Below the pieces are notes generated by a model, which was not told the DNA's origin, searched no databases, and saw only the letters and a program-made list of their open reading frames with translations. A DNA stretch of 64,000 nucleotides from JAOARY01 sp045345765. GTDB lineage: Bacteria > Bacillota > Clostridia > Peptostreptococcales > Peptostreptococcaceae. The stretch lies in NCBI GenBank assembly GCA_045345765.1, contig CP148265.1, forward strand, positions 2,542,001 to 2,606,000, written 5' to 3'. Made by a program: the position numbers and the translations under genes. Shown here piece by piece: positions 25,668 through 35,000 of this stretch. The number at the start of each line of letters is the position of its first letter. Position 1 is the first letter of the stretch.

Positions 25668-26774
25668 ATGAATTATTTAAAATTAGATACACCAGCATTG
25701 ATTATTGATAGAGAAATTATGTATGAAAATTGTTATCGTATGCAAGAATATGCGAATAGTTATAAAGTGAATTGTAGACCTCATACTAAGACACATAAAA
25801 TGTCTAAAATTGCTATTATTCAAGAAAAAATTGGAGCTAAAGGTATTGCTGTTGCAAAAGTTTCAGAAGCTGAAGTGATGGCATCTAAGGGTTTGAAAGA
25901 TATATTCATAGCAAATGAAATAGTAGGTAGTAAAAAGCTTAATAGAATCAGAACTTTATCTGAACGTATAAAAATATCTTTTGGGTTGGATAGCATTGAT
26001 CAAGCTAAAATGATTGAGAAAGTTTTTGAAAATGCTAGAAACAAAGCGGAAGTTCTAATAGAAATAGAGGTTGGAGAAAATCGTTCTGGAGTTATAAATG
26101 AATCCGATTATATTGATTTGTTGAAATATTTAAAGAAATGCAAAAATATTATTTTAAAAGGTGTATTTTCTCATGATGGTCATTCATACAAAGCAAAAGA
26201 TATTAAAGAATGTAGTTATATTCATCTGATTAGTCAAAAAAGAACATTGAAATTTGCAAAAATTGCAAAGAATATTGGATTTGAATTGGAAACTGTAAGT
26301 ATAGGTTCAACACCTTCTATGATGCATAATTTTCCTATTTTGGATGGAATTACGGAAATAAGGCCTGGTACTTATATATTTATGGATGCATCACAAGCAA
26401 ATGCTTGTGGTAGTATGGCTCGTTGTGCAGCAACTATTTTGACAAGTGTTATAAGCTTACCAACAAAAGATAGAATTATAACAGATGTTGGTGCAAAAGG
26501 AATTACAGCTCAAAGTAGAAATCAAGGTTTTTGTTCTACCAAGGGTTTAGGAATTATAAAAGGGTATAAAGATATATATATTGACGATGTATTTGATGAA
26601 CATGGAATTATTTATAATAAAAAACTTCGAGATGATTTGAAAGTAGGTGATATACTTGAAATAATACCTAATCATATTTGTCCAGTTGTTAATTTACACG
26701 AAACGGTCTATTTAATATCAAATGGAGAAGTTTTAGAAGAAATTAAAGTTGATTGTAGAGGAAAATTAAAATAA
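25668..26774 (+). CDS. D-threonine aldolase / D-serine dehydratase-like PLP enzyme
   Basis: The start is ATG 25668, nine bases after AGGAG; the ATG at 25659 abuts the site. A 368-residue fold-type III enzyme: LDTPALIID, then CRPHTKTHKM with the PLP lysine (Lys41), VEVGENRSGV split by the sequence, and IGSTPSMMH. The C-terminal IIPNHICPVVNLHETVYL carries the His and Cys that bind the metal in this family. It probably cleaves or dehydrates a D-beta-hydroxy-amino acid. Expression likely depends on sigma-54 and the divergent activator, so the locus is a D-amino-acid catabolic switch. Confidence 0.8.
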   Translation: MNYLKLDTPALIIDREIMYENCYRMQEYANSYKVNCRPHTKTHKMSKIAIIQEKIGAKGIAVAKVSEAEVMASKGLKDIFIANEIVGSKKLNRIRTLSERIKISFGLDSIDQAKMIEKVFENARNKAEVLIEIEVGENRSGVINESDYIDLLKYLKKCKNIILKGVFSHDGHSYKAKDIKECSYIHLISQKRTLKFAKIAKNIGFELETVSIGSTPSMMHNFPILDGITEIRPGTYIFMDASQANACGSMARCAATILTSVISLPTKDRIITDVGAKGITAQSRNQGFCSTKGLGIIKGYKDIYIDDVFDEHGIIYNKKLRDDLKVGDILEIIPNHICPVVNLHETVYLISNGEVLEEIKVDCRGKLK

Positions 26775-26828
26775 ATTTCAGTAGAATATAAGATTTAATT
26801 TAAAAGAAAATGAATGAAGATGGCTTTT

Positions 26829-26952
26829 TATTATTAAATCAAAAGAAAAACTAGGATTTGAACTAAATGCAATTCAAAGAACGATGTGTTTACCTTTATG
26901 GGGAAGATTTAAAGAGAGTAAAAAAATGATTCATAGATATAAAAGAAAATAA
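26829..26952 (+). pseudogene. methyltransferase N-terminal fragment
   Basis: A short open stretch reads KSKEKLGFELNAIQRTMCLPLWGRFKESKKM. It resembles the start of the leucine-carboxyl-methyltransferase-like (LCM) family, whose members open with ...QxTMLxPLWGRAxE. No start or ribosome site is visible and it ends at a stop after about 40 codons. Identification is tentative. Confidence 0.4.
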
Positions 26953-26974
26953 AAAGAATTTTAAATTTGTTGAG

Positions 26975-27703
26975 ATGGATCAAACTCAAACAGTTCGTTC
27001 TCTTGAAGATATGGATGCTTCAGTTGCATTTTTTAGCCATATGAAAAATGCAAATAAAGATTTTAAATCTTATTTAATTAGAGATCAATATCCGCAAAAT
27101 TACCCACAAGGAGTTATAGTAAAAGATAAAAATAAAGATGCTATATCTGGAAGTAGACATGTAAAATTAGGTGTATATAAAGATTTATGTATAAGTAGAT
27201 TTGTTGCAAAAAATATGGTTTATTGTGAACATGAATGTAGAGGAGTTGAAATCAAACCGCTTAAAGATTATATTAATTACAATCCTGACATTGTAATTAT
27301 GGTTACATCTGCATTTAATGCTATGAGAATGGTTCAAAGTTATGTTTATAATTTTGGACAATTAAAGAATATTAAAATGGCTGGAATGTGTGCAATATGT
27401 CAAGAATGCACAAGTTATCCATATGAAACAAATTCTATGAATATATCCATGTTATCTTCTGGAACTAGATGTGTGGGTCAGTGGAGTGAAGATGAACTTG
27501 GAATTGGATTTCCATTTAATTATTGTAATGCAATAGTTGAAGGTTTGATTAATACAATAAATCCAATTGAAAACAATAAAAATAAACTTAAAATTATGGG
27601 TAAACTTTCTTCTAATAATTTAGAGAATTTAATAGATATTAAATTAAATGATAATTATTATAAGGGTGCTTATAAAACACCAAAAAGAGAAATTAATAAA
27701 TAA
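26975..27703 (+). CDS. DUF169 family protein, possibly 5'-truncated
   Basis: A 242-residue protein. The C-terminal two-thirds match DUF169: KPLKDYINYNPDIVIMV, AMRMVQSYVYNFG, AICQECTSYPYETN, NISMLSSGTRCVGQW and LGIGFPFNYCNAIVEGLI. The ATG has no ribosome site, the frame continues upstream for about 15 codons to a stop, and the N-terminal ~70 residues do not look like a usual DUF169 start, so the 5' end may be rearranged with the fragment before it. DUF169 function is unknown; members often sit near redox or amino-acid genes. Confidence 0.6.
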   Translation: MDQTQTVRSLEDMDASVAFFSHMKNANKDFKSYLIRDQYPQNYPQGVIVKDKNKDAISGSRHVKLGVYKDLCISRFVAKNMVYCEHECRGVEIKPLKDYINYNPDIVIMVTSAFNAMRMVQSYVYNFGQLKNIKMAGMCAICQECTSYPYETNSMNISMLSSGTRCVGQWSEDELGIGFPFNYCNAIVEGLINTINPIENNKNKLKIMGKLSSNNLENLIDIKLNDNYYKGAYKTPKREINK

Positions 27704-27704
27704 T

Positions 27705-27825
27705 AAAAAATCAGTAATGGCTATAAAACTAATAAAAAATTTAAGAATATATTTTGTTTATTTTTGATTTATAACAGAATATTTTAGTTAGATTTTTTAA
27801 TGTGATATAGCTTTACTGATTTTTT
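27705..27825. repeat. long inverted repeat downstream of DUF169
   Basis: About 20 bases (27705-27725, AAAAAATCAGTAATGGCTATA) pair with 27806-27825 with one bulge, around an 80-base AT-rich middle. It could be a long-loop terminator (the right arm ends in T-rich DNA) or a small MITE-like element. No target duplication was certain. Confidence 0.45.
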
Positions 27826-27933
27826 ATTTTATTAAATTAATATTATAAGTTGTAGAATAACTGTTAAATTGATAAAATGGTAAGTAATTTATTAAATATT
27901 TAAGGAAAAAATTATAAGGAAGGATGTGCAAAA

Positions 27934-28080
27934 ATGATAATAGGTCAAAAAATTGAATTACTCCATACAAAGTCAGTATGTGATTTTGACGGTTTTTGTA
28001 TGGAGTAATTAACCGTAAATAATAGACAAGTAAGATCCATACTGGCTTTATATCCTATAGAAAAAAATTTTAGGAGTGAA
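27934..28080 (+). promoter_or_regulatory. leader ORF and hairpin upstream of second CD3324-family gene
   Basis: A 24-codon ORF (27934-28008, MIIGQKIELLHTKSVCDF...) with ribosome site AAGGA overlaps a perfect 15-base hairpin (27957-27971 with 27995-28009, ATTACTCCATACAAA). Its loop contains AAGTCAGTATG, which can pair for 11 bases with CATACTGGCTT at 28038-28048. The second pairing overlaps the first by two bases, so a switch or pseudoknot is possible. The CD3324 gene starts 79 bases after the ORF stop. Confidence 0.5.
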
Positions 28081-28086
28081 GCTTGT

Positions 28087-28350
28087 ATGAAGTATAAAAA
28101 TGCAAAAAATGTGTTACCAGAAAATTTATTAATTGAAATACAAAATTATATTCAAGGTGAATATCTTTATGTTCCAGCGCTACAATCACATTATAAAAAA
28201 TGGGGAGAAAAGTCAGGTATAAGAAAAGCCCTTGTATATAGAAATAATGAAATTTTAGATAAATATAAGAATGGATATAAAATAATTGATTTGGCTGATG
28301 AGTATTGTCTTTCAACACATTCTATAAAAAAAATTATATATAAAAAATGA
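28087..28350 (+). CDS. CD3324 family protein (Mor-like HTH), second copy
   Basis: An 87-residue paralogue of the 17520 product: MKYKNAKNVLPENLLIEIQ, EYLYVPALQ, then the helix-turn-helix GYKIIDLADEYCLSTHSIKKI. ATG 28087 follows TAGGAGTGA at good spacing. It is probably a DNA-binding regulator. Control by the upstream leader is likely, as for its paralogue. Confidence 0.75.
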   Translation: MKYKNAKNVLPENLLIEIQNYIQGEYLYVPALQSHYKKWGEKSGIRKALVYRNNEILDKYKNGYKIIDLADEYCLSTHSIKKIIYKK

Positions 28351-28352
28351 TT

Positions 28353-28380
28353 AATAGAGTTGCTTTATGGCAACTCTATT
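28353..28380 (+). terminator. terminator hairpin
   Basis: A perfect 11-base inverted repeat AATAGAGTTGC with a 6-base loop, three bases after the CD3324 stop. The T-run is weak. Confidence 0.6.
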
Positions 28381-28465
28381 TCTATAAAACAATATAGAAT
28401 CAAATAGTATCTTGAATAGATTCTTGAAGATAAATAAAATATATTTATAGAATGGAGTGAGTGAA

Positions 28466-29215
28466 GTGAAAGAAAATAAATATGATGAAAAGGTGTTTTT
28501 TGATAAGTATAGTAATATGGATCGTTCAAAAAATGGACTTGAAGGTGCTGGAGAATGGCATGAATTAAAAAAAATGTTACCAAATTTTAAGGGAAAAAGA
28601 GTATTAGATTTAGGTTGTGGTTTTGGGTGGCACTGTCAATTTGCAATAGATAATGGAGCAATGTGTGCAACTGGATTAGATATATCAAGTAAAATGTTAG
28701 AAGTGGCAAAGGAGAAAACAAATTCAAATGATATTAAATATATATGTAAGCCGCTAGAAGATATTGATTTTGATGAGAATTCATTTGATATTGTTATTAG
28801 CTCTTTGACTTTCCACTATATTAAGTCGTTTGAAGATATTTTAAAAAAAATAAATAAATGTCTTTCTGTTGGTGGCGATTTTATATTTTCTGTAGAACAT
28901 CCTATTTTTACAGCGCAAGGTTCTCAAGATTGGTATTATGATGATGGTGGAAATATAATGCATTGGCCTGTAGACAGATATTTTGAAGAAGGAAAAAGAA
29001 CAGCTAACTTTTTAGGTGAAGAAGTAACAAAATATCATAAAACATTAACAAGTTATTTAAATGATCTTATTAAATCTGGATTTCAAATAACTAGGATAGT
29101 TGAACCAAAGCCAGAAGAAAAATTATTAAATACAGTTTTAGGAATGCAAGATGAACTTCGTAGACCAATGATGCTTTTGGTATCATCTAAAAAAATAGAT
29201 AATAGATATTCTTAA
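28466..29215 (+). CDS. class I SAM-dependent methyltransferase
   Basis: I choose GTG 28466, placed after GGAGTGA; another GTG at 28457 overlaps that site. About 249 residues. Motif I VLDLGCGFGWHCQFA, ATGLDISSKMLEVA, then DIVISSLTFHYI and the late FSVEHPIFTA, the order of UbiE/small-molecule methyltransferases. The conserved FSVEHPI and the C-terminal EPKPEEKLL are shared with a Firmicute group of unknown substrate. Not in an operon. Confidence 0.85.
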   Translation: MKENKYDEKVFFDKYSNMDRSKNGLEGAGEWHELKKMLPNFKGKRVLDLGCGFGWHCQFAIDNGAMCATGLDISSKMLEVAKEKTNSNDIKYICKPLEDIDFDENSFDIVISSLTFHYIKSFEDILKKINKCLSVGGDFIFSVEHPIFTAQGSQDWYYDDGGNIMHWPVDRYFEEGKRTANFLGEEVTKYHKTLTSYLNDLIKSGFQITRIVEPKPEEKLLNTVLGMQDELRRPMMLLVSSKKIDNRYS

Positions 29216-29233
29216 AAATATAGATGGCTGAGT

Positions 29234-29279
29234 AAGCTTTTATTTATGATTTAAATTATAAATAAAAGCTTTTTTTTGT
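29234..29279 (+). terminator. Rho-independent terminator
   Basis: AAGCTTTTATTTAT pairs perfectly over 14 bases with 29258-29271, followed by seven more T. Confidence 0.85.
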
Positions 29280-29343
29280 TATAATATTTTTATTGAAACA
29301 ATAATTTAAAAAAAATTAGTGTATTAAATTAGGAGGGATTGGG

Positions 29344-30069
29344 ATGGCTGTTTGGAATCCTTGGCATGGATGTAAGAAGATTAGCGCAGGATGTGAGAAT
29401 TGCTATGTATATAGAATTGATAAAAATTATGGAAAAGATAGTTCAATTGTGCATAAAACAAATAATTTCAATCTTCCTATAAAACGTAATCGTGCAAAAG
29501 AATATAAAATAAATTCTGGTGAAATGGTTTTTACTTGCTTTTCTTCAGATTTCTTTTTGGAAGATGCTGATGAGTGGAGAAAGGAAGCTTGGCAAATTAT
29601 TAGAACAAGAAGTGATTTATTATTTTTTATAATAACTAAACGGATACATAGATTTAGTGTGAGTTTGCCTGACGATTGGGGAGAGGGGTATGATAATGTA
29701 ATAATTTGTTGTACGGTAGAGAATCAAGATAGAGCGGACTACAGACTACCTATTTTTTTAGATGCTTCAATTAAACATAAATGTATTATATGCGAACCTA
29801 TTCTTAGTGCAATTGATTTATCTTCTTATCTTAGCGATGAAATAGAACAAGTTGTGGTTGGTGGAGAATCTGGTCATGAAGCTAGGGTATGTAAATATGA
29901 CTGGATATTAGATATTAGAAATCAATGTATAAAAGCAAATGTACCATTTAAATTTAGACAAACGGGAGCAAGATTTTATAAGGATGGAAAGCTATATAAA
30001 ATCCCAAGAAAATTACAACATTCACAAGCACAAAAAGCTAATATTGATTTTAAAGATCCTAAATACTAA
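29344..30069 (+). CDS. DUF5131 (phage Gp37/Gp68-like) protein
   Basis: A 241-residue protein behind TTAGGAGGGA. It opens with AVWNPWHGCKKISAGCENCYVYR, where three cysteines make a likely Fe-S cluster of radical-SAM appearance, then FTCFSSDFFLEDADEWRKEAW, LLFFIITKRIHRF and QVVVGGESGHEARVC, the family signature. DUF5131 members occur in phages and bacteria; an enzymatic role in nucleic-acid modification is suspected, not known. Confidence 0.85.
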   Translation: MAVWNPWHGCKKISAGCENCYVYRIDKNYGKDSSIVHKTNNFNLPIKRNRAKEYKINSGEMVFTCFSSDFFLEDADEWRKEAWQIIRTRSDLLFFIITKRIHRFSVSLPDDWGEGYDNVIICCTVENQDRADYRLPIFLDASIKHKCIICEPILSAIDLSSYLSDEIEQVVVGGESGHEARVCKYDWILDIRNQCIKANVPFKFRQTGARFYKDGKLYKIPRKLQHSQAQKANIDFKDPKY

Positions 30070-30208
30070 TATGTTTAATATAGTATTAACTTAATTGTAA
30101 ACTTTAGATATGAATATTTAGTTTCAATATAAAATATTAAAAATTATAATATGGTAGAGCAGATAAATATTAAAAATTATAAAAGTTGGGAGGCGATAGT
30201 CATTATTT

Positions 30209-31414
30209 ATGGCTATAGTAAATAAAATTATGAAAAAAATAAATAAATATAATTACTTAAAATTAACCATATTTATTTCAATAATACTTCTATGTTGTTC
30301 TTGTACTACTCATAAAAATAAGATTGTTGAAAAGGAAAATGAAAAACTATCATCTAATACAAAAATAGACGAAAAAATAATAAAAAATATTTCGGATGAT
30401 AAAAAATATGAATTTAATTATTCTAACAAAAACTCATTTGTGAGTTTAAAAATTCCAAAAGAAGAATGGGATGCATTTGTTGAATTTAAAAACTATGACA
30501 CTATGCCAAATCAAAAGAATAAGGGGATGGTATGCTCTCAAGACTGGAGTAATTTTATATATCAAAATATAAATGATGAATATGATTTTATTGTATATAT
30601 TTTAAATACAGATATTAAACCCGAAAAACTACCGATGAATGGTTATTTTCAATCAATACAAAATAAAATCAAAGGTATAGGAATACCTTCTTTTGGGGAT
30701 GCTTTTTATGATTATTCTAATTTATATGGAGAAGGTGTATCCAATCTTGAAGGTATTATTTATCTTACACATAACGATATCATATATGATGGACCGTTTT
30801 TGCATGAATTTATGCACCGCTTTGGAAATTATATATTAGATTCAGACTATGGAATGTGCCACTGGGGTGATTCAAATATTTTTGGTAGATTAGGTGGTTA
30901 TAATTCTATTGAAAAAATAGATAGTGAAAATAGCAAAATTACTACATATCGTCGTTATTGGGATGGTGAATATGCACCCTTTGAATTGTATTTGATGGGA
31001 CTTATACCTAAGGATGAAGTTCCAGATATAACTATTACACAGGATTATTCATCAAAAATAATAGAAGAAACAAATTGGAATAGAAAAGATGGTAAAGATA
31101 TTATTATAAGTGGAGAAATTAAAACTAAAACATATAAAATTGATGAGATAATAAATGGTGAATTGAGTACAAAAAATCAAAAGAAAAATATAGGAGAAAG
31201 AATACCTAATTTTAAAGATTCAAAAAAAGAATTTAATATTTTATTTGTAGCTATTGATTATGACGATGTTAAAGAGGAAGAAATAAAATTAATAAATAAT
31301 CAGATTGAGAAATTATGTTATAAAGGAAAAGAGAATGATGAAGTTTATAATTTTTTTGAAGCGTGTAAAGGAAAAGCATCTATAAAGACTGATGTATATT
31401 TAAATATTAAATAA
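30209..31414 (+). CDS. lipoprotein with HEFMH metallopeptidase-like motif
   Basis: A 401-residue exported protein. The N-terminal hydrophobic segment ends LLCCSCTT, a lipobox, so it is probably anchored outside the membrane. Near the middle lies FLHEFMHRFGNYIL followed by GMCHWGDSNIFGRLGGY. HExxH plus downstream His/Asp is the layout of zinc metallopeptidases. YDFIVYILN and the GVSNLEGIIYLTH strand before it fit such a fold. I do not recognise a named family. ATG 30209 follows GGGAGGCGA at a somewhat long spacing; ATG 30230 is possible. Confidence 0.6.
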   Translation: MAIVNKIMKKINKYNYLKLTIFISIILLCCSCTTHKNKIVEKENEKLSSNTKIDEKIIKNISDDKKYEFNYSNKNSFVSLKIPKEEWDAFVEFKNYDTMPNQKNKGMVCSQDWSNFIYQNINDEYDFIVYILNTDIKPEKLPMNGYFQSIQNKIKGIGIPSFGDAFYDYSNLYGEGVSNLEGIIYLTHNDIIYDGPFLHEFMHRFGNYILDSDYGMCHWGDSNIFGRLGGYNSIEKIDSENSKITTYRRYWDGEYAPFELYLMGLIPKDEVPDITITQDYSSKIIEETNWNRKDGKDIIISGEIKTKTYKIDEIINGELSTKNQKKNIGERIPNFKDSKKEFNILFVAIDYDDVKEEEIKLINNQIEKLCYKGKENDEVYNFFEACKGKASIKTDVYLNIK

Positions 31415-31516
31415 ATAGAGTTATTGCACTAGGAAAAATAAAATATATTTTGCTGATTTTAAATTTTAAAACTAGAAGAATATAGCTAAATTTCTTAATG
31501 CGATAGTTCTATTTTT
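31412..31516 (+). terminator. long-loop terminator-like inverted repeat
   Basis: AAATAGAGTTATTGCA overlapping the lipoprotein stop can pair over 16 bases (three G-U) with TGCGATAGTTCTATTT near 31500, followed by a T-run. The loop of about 70 bases is unusually large. Confidence 0.45.
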
Positions 31517-32002
31517 TTATTTAAAAAAGATTCAAATTAACTATAGCATTAGATTTTTTTATATTAGTTAAAAATAGTAATATATTTAAATTAAATTTGA
31601 GATTACTAATAATATTAAATTCTTTATTTTATTAAGTATTATTTAAATTATAAAAATTTATTTGATTCATATTAATTTTTTAATATGAATTTTTTTTAAT
31701 CTTATATAATCACAAAAATATATTAAAAAAATATATTTAATAATTAACAAAATATTTGTTCGGATTAGAAACTCAAAAAAATTCAAAAAATATAAATGTT
31801 AATTATTGTTTAATATATGGGGTATTATAAAAAAACAACAGATATTACAAAGAATTGTCAATAAAGAATACTTATTGAATCTGGACGTTTTTTGACCCGA
31901 TATACTAAAAAATAAAGTGAAAAATACAATTAAAATAAAAAATAAATTCACTTTATTATAAAAAAATAATTAGGTTTTAGAAACTTTGAAAGGATGTGTA
32001 AA
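31517..32002 (+). promoter_or_regulatory. AT-rich upstream region of the large secreted protein
   Basis: About 485 bases with no gene. Two hairpins stand out: TCAATAA/TTATTGA at 31858-31878 and AATAAAGTGAA/TTCACTTTATT at 31911-31957. I looked for c-di-GMP, T-box and other known leaders and saw none. The second hairpin ends about 45 bases before the start codon and may control the gene. Confidence 0.3.
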
Positions 32003-35000
32003 ATGAGGAATTGCAAGAGGTTTAGAGTGTTTATATTAATAGCTTTTTGTATAGTACTTACAAGTCATTTTGGATTTGCAATTGTTGATGATACAAATGC
32101 AAATAATGGTGAAACAAGGACTATAAGCAACATAGCAGTTGTAAAGCTATTAGATAGTAGTGGAAATGGATTAGAAGGTGGTATTGTAAAATACTATCTT
32201 AATGGTTGGAAAGAGATGGGGCAAACTGACGAATATGGTATGATATCTATTCAATTACCAGAGGGAACAACTAATTTACAAGTTCAGATGCAATATTTGG
32301 GTATGAAAAAAATTCTTAACCAAAATATAACCGAAAATGAAGAATTTATTTTTGAAACAGTAGATACAGTGGTGAAATTAGAAGATAGTAATGGAAATGG
32401 GTTAGAAGGTGGAGAAGTTATATATTCTAGCTGGTCGTGGAATGATTTTGGAACTACTGATGCAAGTGGAGAGATACACAGAGAGTTACTTCCAGGACAA
32501 TATAATTTTCGAATGAAGTATGAAGGTGGAAAACTAGATTTAAAGCAAAATACACAGGATGATAACACAGTTATATTTAAAACAGTAGATACAGTAGTAA
32601 AATTAGAAGATAGTAACGGAAATGGATTAGAAGGAGCAGAAGTTATATATTCTAATTGGACTTGGAAGGATTTTGGTATAACAGATCAAAATGGAGAGAT
32701 TCACAAGGAATTGCTAGAAAATAATTATAATTTTCAAATGAAATATGAAGGTGGCAAGGTTATAAAAAAGCAAGATATAGCAAATGATTCAATAGTAGTA
32801 TTCAAAACAAAAAATACAGTAGTTAGATTAGAAGATAGTAATGGAAATGGATTAGAAGGAGCAGAAGTTATATATTCTAATTGGACTTGGAAAGATTTTG
32901 GAACAACAAATCAAAATGGAGAAATAAATAAAGAGTTATTAGAAAATACTTATAACTTTAGAGTTAAGTATAATGGTAAAAATCAAGATAAGAGACAGGA
33001 CATATCTACTGATTCCACAATAGTTTTTGTAGAGGAGGGTGTTGTTCAAGAAAAATATAAATTAACCCTAAACATAGAACCTAATCAAGCTGGAGCAGTA
33101 AGATTAATACCAAATAAGGCTTCATATGACAAAAATGAAGAAGTTGAAATAGTTGTTATTTCAGCTGTTGGATATGAATTTAAACAGTGGTCTGGTAAAA
33201 ATTTTGATGATGTAGTTGATAATCATATAATTATGGATGAAAACAAAGAAATAACTGCTGTTTTTGAAGAAGTATCAAGTGGAAATGAAGATGAAATTAT
33301 AGTTTCTACAGTTGCAGAACTTATGGCAACTGAATATAGTACTAAAAAAGGTAATGTAACAGTATTAATAAAAGACGGTATATATGAAATGCCTAAGGGT
33401 CTTTGGTTAACTGGAAGTAATATAACTTATAAGAGTTTATCAGGTAATAGAGATAATGTTATTTTAAAAGGTAATTTTAAGACAAGTCATATATTTTGGA
33501 TAACAAATGATAATGTAACTATTCAAGATTTAACAATAGGAGAGGTTAATAATCATGGTATCCAAGTATTAGCTGAAAAAGATGCAGATAATGCAGTAAT
33601 TAGAAATGTGAGATTTTATGATATCAAAGAACAATTTATTAAGGGTTCAAAATCGCTAGATGGACTATATAGTGATGATTGTATTGTTGAAGATTGTTTA
33701 TTTGAATTTACAAATGGTGAAGCTTTCCAATATTATACTGGAGGAATAGATGTTCATACAGGTAAGAATTGGATTGTTAGAAATAATACTTTTAAAAATA
33801 TTCAAAGAGTTTCAGGAACTCTAACAGAGGGTGCAATACATTTTTGGGGCGAATCTAGGGATTCTTTAATTGAAGGAAATATAATTATAAATTGTGATAG
33901 AGGAATAATGTTAGGTTTAGATAGTAGTTATCATTATGGTGGGATAGTAAAGAATAATTTCATAAAAACTACAAGAGATGTAGGTATATATCTATGTAAT
34001 GCAACTGATGCAAAGATATATAACAATACTATATGGAGTCAAGAGAATTATCCAAATTCAATAGAGTATAGATTTGATACAACTGGAACAGAGGTTATAA
34101 ATAATATAACAAATAAAGAAATACAAGCAAGAAATGGTGGAGTTGTTAATCTTGAAAATAATATTAAAAATGCAGATGAAACTTGGTTTGTAAATTTACA
34201 AGAAGGAGATTTGCATTTAGCAAAAAATATATTGAGTATAGTAGACAAGGGTAGTGAGTTAGTGGAGGTAGATATTGATATTGATGGTGAAACAAGAGAT
34301 ATCAATAAAATTGATATTGGTGCAGATGAAATAACTCAAAGTGAAGAAAAAATTATTGTAGGAATAGAACTTTTGGCATCAAAATTGAATATAGATGCAA
34401 ATGGTAAAGATTATTCTAAATTAACTTTAAATGCTATATATGACGACGGAAGTAATTCTGAAATTTCAGCAGATAGTTATATATGTACAGTTGATGGTCA
34501 AAATGTAGAAATAAAAAATAATATATTTAAATCTTATCTTGGTGGGATTTATAAAATTCAAGCTAAAGCTGGTGATTTTTTAAGTAATGAAATTACTGTT
34601 GAGGCTAGAGAGCTTAATTTACAAGAGTATAAGGTGAAAAACTTAGAGGTTAAGCATAGAGATGGACAAACTTTTGTTACTTGGGAAGAAGCGTGTCCTC
34701 TTATATCAGATGAAAGTATACAAGTTGTAGATTATATAAATGCATTAAGAAATTACCCTAAAGAGGTTCTTTATAATATTTATGAGTCGCAATCTCAAAT
34801 TACATCTGTAGATGGACTTACACCAATTGCAAATGTTAAGAACTTATCTTCGTGGGATTTAGGTTATTATAATATTACAGTAAATTCACCTGATTATGTT
34901 ATTAGACCGCATGAAAATAAGGAATTAAGAAGGTTTGTTATTGAAGAAGGGCAAAGTCCATTAGAACCTGGAACTGGTTTGTTTGTAACAAATCCAAAAG

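Noticed and set aside
31517..32002. Cyclic-di-GMP riboswitch upstream of the secreted protein
   Set aside because: None of the conserved blocks of class I or II are present; only simple AT-rich hairpins were seen.
32284..32568. Minus-strand frame inside the large secreted protein
   Set aside because: Wholly antisense to a clear multi-domain coding sequence; open only because of repeat composition.
32363..33037. Possible CRISPR array
   Set aside because: The 225-base units are in-frame coding repeats with no short repeat/spacer alternation.
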